The notes under the pieces were generated by a model. It ran no database searches. It saw only the letters and a list, made by a program, of their open reading frames with translations, and was not told the origin of the DNA. From contig PFNV01000024.1 of NCBI GenBank assembly GCA_002792165.1, positions 6,517 to 17,513 on the forward strand: a DNA stretch of 10,997 bases. Direction: 5' to 3'. Below, piece by piece: positions 5,807 through 10,997 of this stretch (the first letter of the stretch is position 1; every line of letters starts with the position of its first letter). A program made the position numbers and the translations under genes. This stretch comes from Candidatus Tagabacteria bacterium CG_4_10_14_0_2_um_filter_40_13 (GTDB lineage Bacteria; Patescibacteriota; Minisyncoccia; GCA-002779875).

Positions 5807-6274
5807 ATGGTAACTGCTAAGAAAAAAGTTTCGGCGAAAAAGAAACCTGCCCGCCAAACAGAAAAGGTTGCGGCCGGTAAAAGAGTTACGGCAAGTAAAC
5901 AGGAAGATACTGTGAAAATCGCCGCTATAACCAAAACGACGGCCAAACAAGATAAAGAAGCCGAAGAAAGACAAAAGCTTCGTATTCGAGTGCGCGCCTA
6001 TGATCATAAAATTCTGGACATCAGCATTAAACAAATAGTCGATACGGTATTACGCTGTGGCGCGGAACTTGAGGGGCCGATTCCCCTTCCCACGGAAGTG
6101 CGGAAGTACACCGTTAATCGTTCGAGCTTCGTCCATAAAAACGCCAGAGAACAGTTTGAAATGAGGATTCACAAAAGGCTGATTGATATTCTTAATCCCG
6201 GTCCGAAAATTATTGATGCTCTCACAAATCTGAATCTACCCGCAGGGGTAGATATAGAAGTTAAAATGTCTTAG
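5807..6274 (+). CDS. rpsJ: Ribosomal protein S10 with basic N-terminal extension
   Basis: The S10 core, a component of the 30S head (the NusE antitermination factor in other bacteria), occupies about residues 57-155: [15 protein letters not shown] at its start, then [19 protein letters not shown] and the helix with [12 protein letters not shown] ~56-residue Lys/Ala/Thr-rich, low-complexity extension precedes it, unusual because bacterial S10 is about 100 residues. I chose the ATG at 5807. TTG codons at 5777 and 5789 are in frame, and a GGAAGG at 5779-5784 lies close before the latter, so up to ten more residues are possible. The extension is probably disordered and RNA-binding. The gene lies 54 bp after tuf and is followed by a strong hairpin before rplC. 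Confidence 0.95.
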   Translation: MVTAKKKVSAKKKPARQTEKVAAGKRVTASKQEDTVKIAAITKTTAKQDKEAEERQKLRIRVRAYDHKILDISIKQIVDTVLRCGAELEGPIPLPTEVRKYTVNRSSFVHKNAREQFEMRIHKRLIDILNPGPKIIDALTNLNLPAGVDIEVKMS

Positions 6275-6283
6275 AAAAAATCA

Positions 6284-6308
6284 CAAAACGCCCCGCAGGG
6301 GCGTTTTG
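6284..6308 (+). terminator. Perfect 11 bp hairpin between rpsJ and rplC
   Basis: CAAAACGCCCC (6284-6294) and GGGGCGTTTTG (6298-6308) pair perfectly around a GCA loop. The four T of the stem serve as a very short U-tract; no further T run follows. It lies 10 nt after the rpsJ stop and 11 nt before the rplC ATG. It could be a partial terminator that lowers expression of downstream genes, an RNA-processing site or a transcript stabiliser; a complete stop is unlikely, since the operon continues. Confidence 0.6.
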
Positions 6309-6319
6309 GATAAAATAAT

Positions 6320-6919
6320 ATGAAATTCATTTTAGGCCGAAAAGTTAATATGTCGCAGATTTTTGATGATAAGGGAAATGTGATTCCCGCGACTTTGGTT
6401 TTGGCGGAACCTCTTACTGTGACCAAAATCAAAACAAAAGATGCCGACGGATATGAATCCATTCAAGTCGGTTTTGGAACAAAAAACATCAAAAAGCCCC
6501 AGAAAAAAATTTGTTTTCGCCATCAGAAAGAATTCAGAATTCCGGAAGGAAAAAATGTGGCTTTAAATATTGGAGATAAAATCGATGTTTCCGTATTTCA
6601 GGAAGGCGACAAAATCGAAGTGGCAGGAATTACCAAATCCAAAGGATTCCAGGGCGTTGTTAAGCGCCACGGCTTCCACGGCGGTCCCCGCACCCACGGC
6701 CAAAAACATTCCGAGCGCGAACCCGGTTCAATCGGAGCCACCGCGCCGCAACGCGTTTTTAAGGGAACACGAATGGCGGGAAGAATGGGCGGTGTACGAG
6801 TAAAAGTCAAAAATTTAAAAATCATCAAAATCGATAAAGACAAAAACGAACTCTGGATTTCCGGAGCAGTGCCGGGAAGACGCGGAACTCTGCTAGAAAT
6901 CCGAAGCACGAAATCCTAA
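6320..6919 (+). CDS. rplC: Ribosomal protein L3
   Basis: A 199-residue L3, an early-assembling 23S rRNA-binding protein whose central loop reaches toward the peptidyl-transferase centre. It has the N-terminal MKFILGRKVNMSQIFDDKG, the signature block from GFQGVVKRHGFHGG to GSIGA (about 109-140), RVFKGTRMAGRMG and the closing VPGRRGTLLEIR. The length is slightly under the usual ~205-210. The ATG fits the family start, with no SD. The last seven codons and the stop belong to the left arm of a 131 bp imperfect palindrome (6897-7027), so the C-terminal RSTKS is probably repeat-derived rather than ancestral. A hairpin precedes the gene and a 116 bp palindrome-filled gap follows it, the largest gap inside the cluster. 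Confidence 0.97.
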   Translation: MKFILGRKVNMSQIFDDKGNVIPATLVLAEPLTVTKIKTKDADGYESIQVGFGTKNIKKPQKKICFRHQKEFRIPEGKNVALNIGDKIDVSVFQEGDKIEVAGITKSKGFQGVVKRHGFHGGPRTHGQKHSEREPGSIGATAPQRVFKGTRMAGRMGGVRVKVKNLKIIKIDKDKNELWISGAVPGRRGTLLEIRSTKS

Positions 6920-7027
6920 ATCCGAAACAAATTCAAATGACCAAAATTCAAAATTCAAAAAAGTTTAGAATATTAGAATTTATAATTTAGATATTGTTTC
7001 TAATTTCGATATTCGAATTTCGAATTT
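6897..7027. repeat. Long imperfect palindrome (MITE/REP-like) at the rplC-rplD junction
   Basis: The left arm (from 6897) and the reverse complement of the right arm (ending 7027) share the same pattern of AAAT-CGAA units and an identical GAAAC block (6924-6928 against 6996-7000), with roughly 60 percent identity over the first ~40 positions and AT-rich sequence toward the centre at about 6962. Short AAATTC/GAATTT words recur throughout. It resembles intergenic palindromic repeats that I recall seeing widely in environmental bacterial genomes. It covers the end of rplC, fills the gap and stops 8 nt before the rplD ATG. Read-through RNA would fold into a long weak hairpin. Confidence 0.7.
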
Positions 7028-7035
7028 AAAAACTT

Positions 7036-7677
7036 ATGGAACTCAAAGTCTACAATCAAGAAGGAAAAGAAACGGGAAAAATTAAACTTCCCGTGGAGAC
7101 TTTTGGCTTGCCTTGGAATTCCAATCTTGTGCATCAGGTAATGCTGGCTCTTCAGGCGAACAAACGCAAAAATACCGCTCATGCTAAAACGAGGGCTGAT
7201 GTGAGAGGCGGCGGCAGAAAGCCGTGGCGGCAGAAAGGAACGGGAAGGGCTCGGCACGGTTCAATCCGTTCCCCTATCTGGCGCGGAGGCGGAGTCGCTT
7301 TCGGCCCCTCTAATGAAAGAGTTTACGCGCAAAAAATAAACAAAAAAATGAAAAGAAAAGCGCTTCTTGTCGCACTATCGCAGAAAGTCCGCGACAATGA
7401 AATTTTAATTTTGGATGACTTAAAATTAAAAGCGCCGAAAACGAAAGAGGCCGCAATTATTTTGAAATTGCTCTCAAAAATAAAAGGTTTTGAAAAATTA
7501 ACCGGCAAAAAAAATACCGCCTTAGTTTTAATAAAAGAAAAAAATGAAAATCTGAAACACGCCTTCCATAACCTTCCCGGCGTTCTTCTTAATGAAACCA
7601 GAAACTTAAATCTTTTAGATACCCTTACTTACAAATATCTCATTTTTTCTAAATCTTCTCTGGATATTTTCAAATAA
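7036..7677 (+). CDS. rplD: Ribosomal protein L4
   Basis: A 213-residue L4, a 23S rRNA-binding protein whose extended loop lines the exit tunnel; in E. coli it also represses the S10 operon. The conserved loop is intact: from HAKTRADVRGGGRKPW through QKGTGRARHGSIRSP to WRGGGVAFGP (about 49-91). The C-terminal domain (about 105-213) is more divergent but retains the ILILDDL strand. The ATG directly follows the palindrome and has no SD. The stop TAA is immediately followed by the TTGACA of the promoter for rplW. Whether L4 autoregulation operates here is unknown; I see no E. coli-type S10 leader upstream of rpsJ. Confidence 0.97.
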   Translation: MELKVYNQEGKETGKIKLPVETFGLPWNSNLVHQVMLALQANKRKNTAHAKTRADVRGGGRKPWRQKGTGRARHGSIRSPIWRGGGVAFGPSNERVYAQKINKKMKRKALLVALSQKVRDNEILILDDLKLKAPKTKEAAIILKLLSKIKGFEKLTGKKNTALVLIKEKNENLKHAFHNLPGVLLNETRNLNLLDTLTYKYLIFSKSSLDIFK

Positions 7678-7705
7678 TTGACAAAAGGGATTGTATTGGT
7701 AAGAT
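7678..7705 (+). promoter_or_regulatory. Internal promoter before rplW
   Basis: Perfect TTGACA (7678-7683), a 16 bp spacer and TAAGAT (7700-7705, 4/6) with a TGn extension (7697-7699). The predicted start near 7712 is about 5 nt before the rplW ATG. It would supply L23 and everything downstream independently of the tuf promoter, with a nearly leaderless message. Confidence 0.65.
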
Positions 7706-7716
7706 TTTAAACATAT

Positions 7717-8163
7717 ATGGCGTTAATTGATATACTTAAAGGCAGAAAAAGAGAAGAGCAAAGACCAAAGCGCCTTTCGAAAGGCGCTTTAAAAGGAGCT
7801 AAAAAACCCGCAAAAAAGCGGGCTGAATTAAAAATCGCTCTGCCTGAAAAAAAAGAAATCCGCGAGCCGGTCAAAACAATCCAGTCAGCGTTAGCATCGA
7901 AATTTATTTTAAGGCCGCACATTACCGAACAATCGACGTTTTTGGCCAAACAAAATGTCTACACTTTCCGCGTTAGCCCTTCAGCCAATAAAATTATTAT
8001 CAAAAAAGCGATTAAGGAAATGTGCGGATTCGAGCCGATAAAAATCCGCATAATCAACGTTCCTCTGAAAAAAAGAATTGTCAGAGGAAAAGTTGGCATC
8101 AAATCAGGATATAAAAAAGCCCTTGTTTATTTGAAAGAAAGCGATAAAATCGAATTTATATAA
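7717..8163 (+). CDS. rplW: Ribosomal protein L23 with basic N-terminal extension
   Basis: The L23 core lies in residues about 62-148: FILRPHITEQSTFLAKQNVY, the SANKIIIKKAIKEMCG helix, a basic hairpin loop, and KKALVYLKESDKIEF. L23 sits at the tunnel exit and docks trigger factor and the signal recognition particle. A ~60-residue Lys/Arg/Ala-rich extension precedes it; usual bacterial L23 is about 95-100 residues. The ATG at 7717 follows a strong promoter by about 5 nt and has no SD. The extension's DNA contains a 24 bp perfect palindrome (7767-7790) and a second hairpin (7807-7822), so this segment may have a role as RNA. The next gene, rplB, begins 2 bp after the stop. Confidence 0.96.
   Translation: MALIDILKGRKREEQRPKRLSKGALKGAKKPAKKRAELKIALPEKKEIREPVKTIQSALASKFILRPHITEQSTFLAKQNVYTFRVSPSANKIIIKKAIKEMCGFEPIKIRIINVPLKKRIVRGKVGIKSGYKKALVYLKESDKIEFI
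7767..7790. repeat. 24 bp perfect palindrome inside rplW
   Basis: AAAGCGCCTTTC and its exact reverse complement are adjacent, about 50 nt after the rplW ATG. It ends in TTT followed by A-rich sequence. A second hairpin, CCCGC-A6-GCGGG (7807-7822), follows 16 bp later. Both lie in the part encoding the low-complexity extension. As RNA this could pause the polymerase or ribosome; it may also simply reflect relaxed constraint. Confidence 0.6.
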
Positions 8164-8165
8164 AT

Positions 8166-9002
8166 ATGAAATTAAAAATTTACAGACCCGCAACACCATC
8201 AAGGCGCCAAATGACCGGATTACTGTATCGCGGCGTTGTAACTCGTCAAAAACCGGAGAAAAAATTGACGAGCGGTTTCCAGCGCGCGAAAGGAAGAAAC
8301 GCTTTCGGACGCATTACCGTAAGACACAAAGGCGCGGGCGCAAAAAGACTTTTCAGGAAAATTGATTTCAAGTATGATAAACATAATATTTCTGCTTTCG
8401 TAAAAAGCATAGAATATGATCCAAACCGCTCCGGATTTGTCGCCTTAATTACTTATGCCGACGGAGAAAAAAGATATATTATTGCTCCTGCGGAAGTTAA
8501 AGTGGGAGACAAAATAATTAATTCCGAAAATGCGGAAATGAAACCGGGAAACCGGTCGCCTCTTAAAAAAATGCCGGTCGGCACATTTGTTTTTAATATC
8601 GAACTGAAGCCAGGCGCAAACGCGGTGTTATGCCGCTCGGCCGGCAATTATGCTGAGATTTTAGCTCACGAAAACCATTTCACTCATTTAAAACTCCCTT
8701 CAACGGAAATTCGCAAAGTTCCCGATAGCGCTTGGGCAAGCATCGGCCGTGTTTCAAAAGAAGAGCATAATCTTGTAATAATCGGTAAAGCAGGGCGTTC
8801 GCGGCACAAAGGCATCAGACCGACGGTACGCGGTTCCGCAATGAACCCTTGCGACCATCCTTACGGCGGCGGCGAAGGAAGAATGGGGAGAGGAACGAAA
8901 AGACCAAAAACAGCGTATGGAAAAACTACGGGAGGAGTTAAAACGCGCAAAAGACGCAAATATTCCAATATATTTATCGTTAGCAGAAGAAAGAAAAAAT
9001 AA
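8166..9002 (+). CDS. rplB: Ribosomal protein L2
   Basis: A 278-residue L2, a core 50S protein needed for subunit joining and for the peptidyl-transferase centre. Recognisable blocks are the N-terminal YRPATPSRR, GRNAFGRITVRHKGAGAKR (about 43-61), the SH3-like middle (AGNYAEILAHE, about 159-169), and the C-terminal signature with RHKGIRPTVRGSAMNP, then DHPYGGGEGR (about 230-239). His231, equivalent by my count to the functionally important His229 of E. coli, is present. The following HPH motif is HPY here (Tyr233). Length and ATG start fit the family. It begins 2 bp after rplW, and its stop overlaps the rpsS start by one base (TAATG), indicating tight coupling. Confidence 0.98.
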   Translation: MKLKIYRPATPSRRQMTGLLYRGVVTRQKPEKKLTSGFQRAKGRNAFGRITVRHKGAGAKRLFRKIDFKYDKHNISAFVKSIEYDPNRSGFVALITYADGEKRYIIAPAEVKVGDKIINSENAEMKPGNRSPLKKMPVGTFVFNIELKPGANAVLCRSAGNYAEILAHENHFTHLKLPSTEIRKVPDSAWASIGRVSKEEHNLVIIGKAGRSRHKGIRPTVRGSAMNPCDHPYGGGEGRMGRGTKRPKTAYGKTTGGVKTRKRRKYSNIFIVSRRKKK

Positions 9003-9334
9003 TGGCACGTTCAATTAAAAAAGGGCCGTATATCGACCAATCGATATTGGAAAAGATCAGCCGCGTAAAACCGGGAAGCGCCGGCATTATCAAAACATGG
9101 GCGCGTAATTCAACAATATCTCCGGAAATGATAGGATACGCTTTTGGCGTCCATAACGGCAAAGACTTTATCGAAGTAAGAGTAACCGAAGATATGGTCG
9201 GCCATCGCCTCGGAGAATTCAGTATGACGCGCAAATTCACCGCCCACGGAGGCAAGATGCAACGCGAGCTGGAAGCCAAAAAGAAAGCGGCGGAAATCGC
9301 CGCGGTCCAGCAGGAAAAAGCTCAAGAAAAATAA
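9002..9334 (+). CDS. rpsS: Ribosomal protein S19
   Basis: A 110-residue S19, a 30S head protein near the A-site finger that works with S13. The family blocks are clear: ARSIKKGPYID at the N-terminus, IKTWARNSTISPEMIG (about 30-45), and MVGHRLGEFSMTRKFTAHG (about 65-83). The body ends near residue 85, and a ~25-residue Lys/Glu/Ala helical tail follows, making it longer than the usual ~92. The ATG shares its A with the TAA stop of rplB, with no SD of its own, so it is probably translated by reinitiation. rplV starts 12 bp downstream. Confidence 0.97.
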   Translation: MARSIKKGPYIDQSILEKISRVKPGSAGIIKTWARNSTISPEMIGYAFGVHNGKDFIEVRVTEDMVGHRLGEFSMTRKFTAHGGKMQRELEAKKKAAEIAAVQQEKAQEK

Positions 9335-9345
9335 GATAAAAAATT

Positions 9346-9732
9346 ATGGAAATAAAAGCACAATTGAATTACTTCCGCGTTTCCCCCAGAAAAGCGCGCG
9401 CAGTCGCCCAACTAGTGGTTGGCTTGCCTGTAAATACCGCTATCACGCAATTAACGTTCGCCCGCAAACGTTCAGTCCCGGCCCTCGTTAAACTCTTGAA
9501 ATCGGCCATTGCCAACGCGAAGAATAATTTCCGGCTTGATTCAAAAAATCTTTATGTAAAAGAATTCAGAATCGACGAAGCTCCGCCTTTAAAACGCCAT
9601 ATGCCGCGAGCCATGGGAAGAGCAACTCCTATAAAAAAGAGGGGAAGTCATATCTCGCTCGTTTTAGAGGAGACAAAACCAAAAACACAAGAAAAATTAA
9701 AAAATAGAAGAAATAAAAAAATAAATACATGA
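9346..9732 (+). CDS. rplV: Ribosomal protein L22
   Basis: A 128-residue L22, which binds several 23S rRNA domains; its beta-hairpin lines the exit tunnel next to L4. Visible blocks are YFRVSPRKARAVAQLVVG (about 9-26), LLKSAIANAKNN (about 49-60), and the hairpin region from LKRHMPRAMGRATPI to KKRGSHISLVLEE (about 82-109). The remaining ~19 residues form a Lys/Asn-rich tail. It ends with TGA overlapping the rpsC ATG (ATGA), the classical sign of translational coupling. This TGA also shows that TGA is read as stop in this organism. The start codon is preceded by A-rich sequence without an SD. Confidence 0.97.
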   Translation: MEIKAQLNYFRVSPRKARAVAQLVVGLPVNTAITQLTFARKRSVPALVKLLKSAIANAKNNFRLDSKNLYVKEFRIDEAPPLKRHMPRAMGRATPIKKRGSHISLVLEETKPKTQEKLKNRRNKKINT

Positions 9733-10409
9733 GCCATGCCGTTCATCCATATTCGTTCCGATTAGGACTTCTTCGCGACTGGAAATCGCGCTGGTTTAAT
9801 TTAAAAAAATATTCCCAATTTATTAAAAGCGATATTCTGCTCGTCGAATGGTTGGAAAAGAAACTAGCCGGAATGTATTTGGAAGACATAAACATTGAAC
9901 GCACACCCGGCGTATTACACTTTGTCCTGAAAACTTCACGTCCAGGACTTATAATTGGACGGCGCGGCGAAGGGGCGGAAAAATTGAAAAAAGATATCAA
10001 AAAATTTCTCTCCAAAAACAAACTCGAAATTCCTCCGGAGTTGAAATTAACCATCGAAGAAGTAAAACAACCGGAAACCCACGCCAAGATAGTGGCTCAA
10101 ATGATAGCCGAAAGCCTGGAAAGACGCCTTCCTTTCAGGCGCGTAATGAAACAAACAATGGAAAAAGTAATGGCAAATAGAGAAGTTAAAGGAATAAAAG
10201 TCGCGCTATCAGGAAGACTTGGAGGAGCGGAAATGTCGAGACGTGAATGGCTGAAATCGGGACAGATCCCTCTTCAAAACCTCCGTGCCGATATCGACTT
10301 TACCAGAGAAAGAGCTCATCTTCCTTACGGGGATATCGGAATAAAAGTTTGGATCTATAGAGGAGAAATTTTTACTGCCGATAAAAAGAAAAAAACCTCT
10401 GATTATTAA
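9729..10409 (+). CDS. rpsC: Ribosomal protein S3
   Basis: A 226-residue S3, part of the mRNA entry channel and of the ribosomal helicase activity. The N-terminus has HPYSFRLGLLRDWKSRWF; the KH type-2 domain carries GLIIGRRGEG (about 73-82, GxxG at 77-80); and the C-terminal domain has KGIKVALSGRLGGAEMSR (about 154-171) with LRADIDF and GDIGIKVWIYRGE near the end. The length is normal. It starts at the ATG overlapping the rplV stop. Instead of rplP, the next gene is a PD-(D/E)XK nuclease 20 bp downstream, with no terminator visible between them. Confidence 0.98.
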   Translation: MSHAVHPYSFRLGLLRDWKSRWFNLKKYSQFIKSDILLVEWLEKKLAGMYLEDINIERTPGVLHFVLKTSRPGLIIGRRGEGAEKLKKDIKKFLSKNKLEIPPELKLTIEEVKQPETHAKIVAQMIAESLERRLPFRRVMKQTMEKVMANREVKGIKVALSGRLGGAEMSRREWLKSGQIPLQNLRADIDFTRERAHLPYGDIGIKVWIYRGEIFTADKKKKTSDY

Positions 10410-10429
10410 AAATAAAAAGATGCGAAACT

Positions 10430-10997
10430 GTGCCTGAAAGAAAATCATTTCAAAATTATATCCAATTGTCTCCTTCATCTCTTTCCCTTTATATGGAATG
10501 CCCAAAGTGTTTTTGGCTGCAAAAAATAAACGGCATCCACAGACCGCAACAAATTTTTGCGCTTCAAAGTAATTTTGATAGAATTTTAAAACCTTATTTC
10601 GATAAATTTCGCAAAGAAGGCAAACTTCCACCGGAACTCAATGGAAAAGTTGAAGGAAAGCTTTTCGAAGACCAGGAATTGCTGGAAAAATGGAGAAATG
10701 CTTTGAGGCCGACTCTTAAATATAAACATCCCCGGCGCGAAGGATTTTTTTTGGCCGGCGGCCTCGACGATTGCCTCTTTGACGGCAGGTACTATATTCC
10801 CGTTGATTTTAAAACTACCGGCAGTTCAAGTTTCGAAGAAAATTCTGAAAAATATTATCAGCACCAGCTCGATATTTACAATTTTCTTCTTACTGAAAAC
10901 GGGTATGAAACAAAAGGACTGGCTTACCTTGTTTATTACAAACCCGAAGAAGTTGCCGGCGAAGGTCTGATGAAATTTCATATTACGGTTAAAAAAA
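10430..10997 (+). CDS. PD-(D/E)XK nuclease family protein (partial, 3' end cut)
   Basis: At least 189 codons from a GTG start, still open at the window edge. The N-terminus has LSPSSLSLYMECPKCFWLQ, the 'S-x-S-x-L-x-x-y-x-x-C-P' opening of RecB/Cas4-type nucleases. Then come GLDDCLFDG (about 120-128, metal-binding Asp), IPVDFKTTG (about 133-141, the D-x-K core with Asp136 and Lys138), and QHQLDIYNFLL (about 154-164, the Q-x-x-x-Y motif of this branch). Together these match the PDDEXK_1 (PF12705) pattern, a DNA nuclease likely used in repair or in processing DNA ends. Cys24 and Cys27 are present, but whether an Fe-S cluster forms cannot be seen without the C-terminus. There is no SD; 20 bp separate it from rpsC, so co-transcription with the ribosomal cluster is likely. 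Confidence 0.85.
   Translation, partial: MPERKSFQNYIQLSPSSLSLYMECPKCFWLQKINGIHRPQQIFALQSNFDRILKPYFDKFRKEGKLPPELNGKVEGKLFEDQELLEKWRNALRPTLKYKHPRREGFFLAGGLDDCLFDGRYYIPVDFKTTGSSSFEENSEKYYQHQLDIYNFLLTENGYETKGLAYLVYYKPEEVAGEGLMKFHITVKK

Noticed and set aside
9730..9732. Alternative genetic code with TGA as sense codon
   Set aside because: TGA ends L22 at the expected place and overlaps the rpsC start; no in-frame TGA occurs within any recognised gene.
10209..10631. 140-codon minus-strand ORF over the end of rpsC and the start of the nuclease gene
   Set aside because: Antisense to two clear coding regions on the plus strand.
10779..10970. 63-codon plus-strand ORF near the right edge
   Set aside because: Lies in another frame within the PD-(D/E)XK nuclease, whose motifs read through this stretch.

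Overview
The window looks like bacterial chromosome from the Candidate Phyla Radiation (Patescibacteria, most likely a Parcubacteria-like lineage). The basis is AT-rich sequence, Lys-rich proteins, ribosomal genes that lack Shine-Dalgarno (SD) sequences, and a PaaX/Cas2-like regulator of a type common in those genomes. TGA is a real stop (end of rplV), so the glycine-recoded codes of some relatives do not apply. The assignment comes from sequence character only; no phylogeny was run.

Left part (1-3257): a Lys-rich hypothetical gene, then three protease-like genes. These are a small HExxHH zincin (minus), a secreted or membrane-anchored trypsin-fold serine protease (plus) and a second HExxH protein with a C-terminal Cys cluster (minus). 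Convergent pairs share bidirectional terminators and divergent pairs share very short promoter regions. A 59-codon charged ORF starts at 3078 from a strong promoter whose -35 overlaps that of the minus-strand zincin.

Middle (3258-4558): a wHTH-plus-Cas2-like (PaaX-type) regulator, flanked upstream and downstream by two copies of a ~35 bp dyad-symmetric repeat, probably its operators. Next is a small unknown gene with a consensus promoter, a six-codon leader ORF and a terminator. It is divergent from tuf.

Right part (4559-10409): tuf followed by the S10-cluster order rpsJ, rplC, rplD, rplW, rplB, rpsS, rplV, rpsC, all on the plus strand. The spacing is tight (TAATG and ATGA overlaps) from rplW onward, but the first half is broken by RNA-structure candidates: an 11 bp perfect hairpin between rpsJ and rplC, and a 131 bp imperfect palindrome that includes the end of rplC and fills the gap to rplD. 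A good internal promoter sits directly before rplW. S10 and L23 carry basic N-terminal extensions.

Right edge (10430-10997): where rplP (L16) would be expected, the operon continues into a PD-(D/E)XK nuclease gene with a GTG start, cut by the window end.

Together this is a translation operon driven from the tuf promoter and re-boosted before rplW, next to a compact block of protease and regulator genes. The most notable features are the repeat-flanked regulator, the palindrome invading the end of rplC, near-leaderless promoter geometry at several genes, and the nuclease embedded in the ribosomal cluster.
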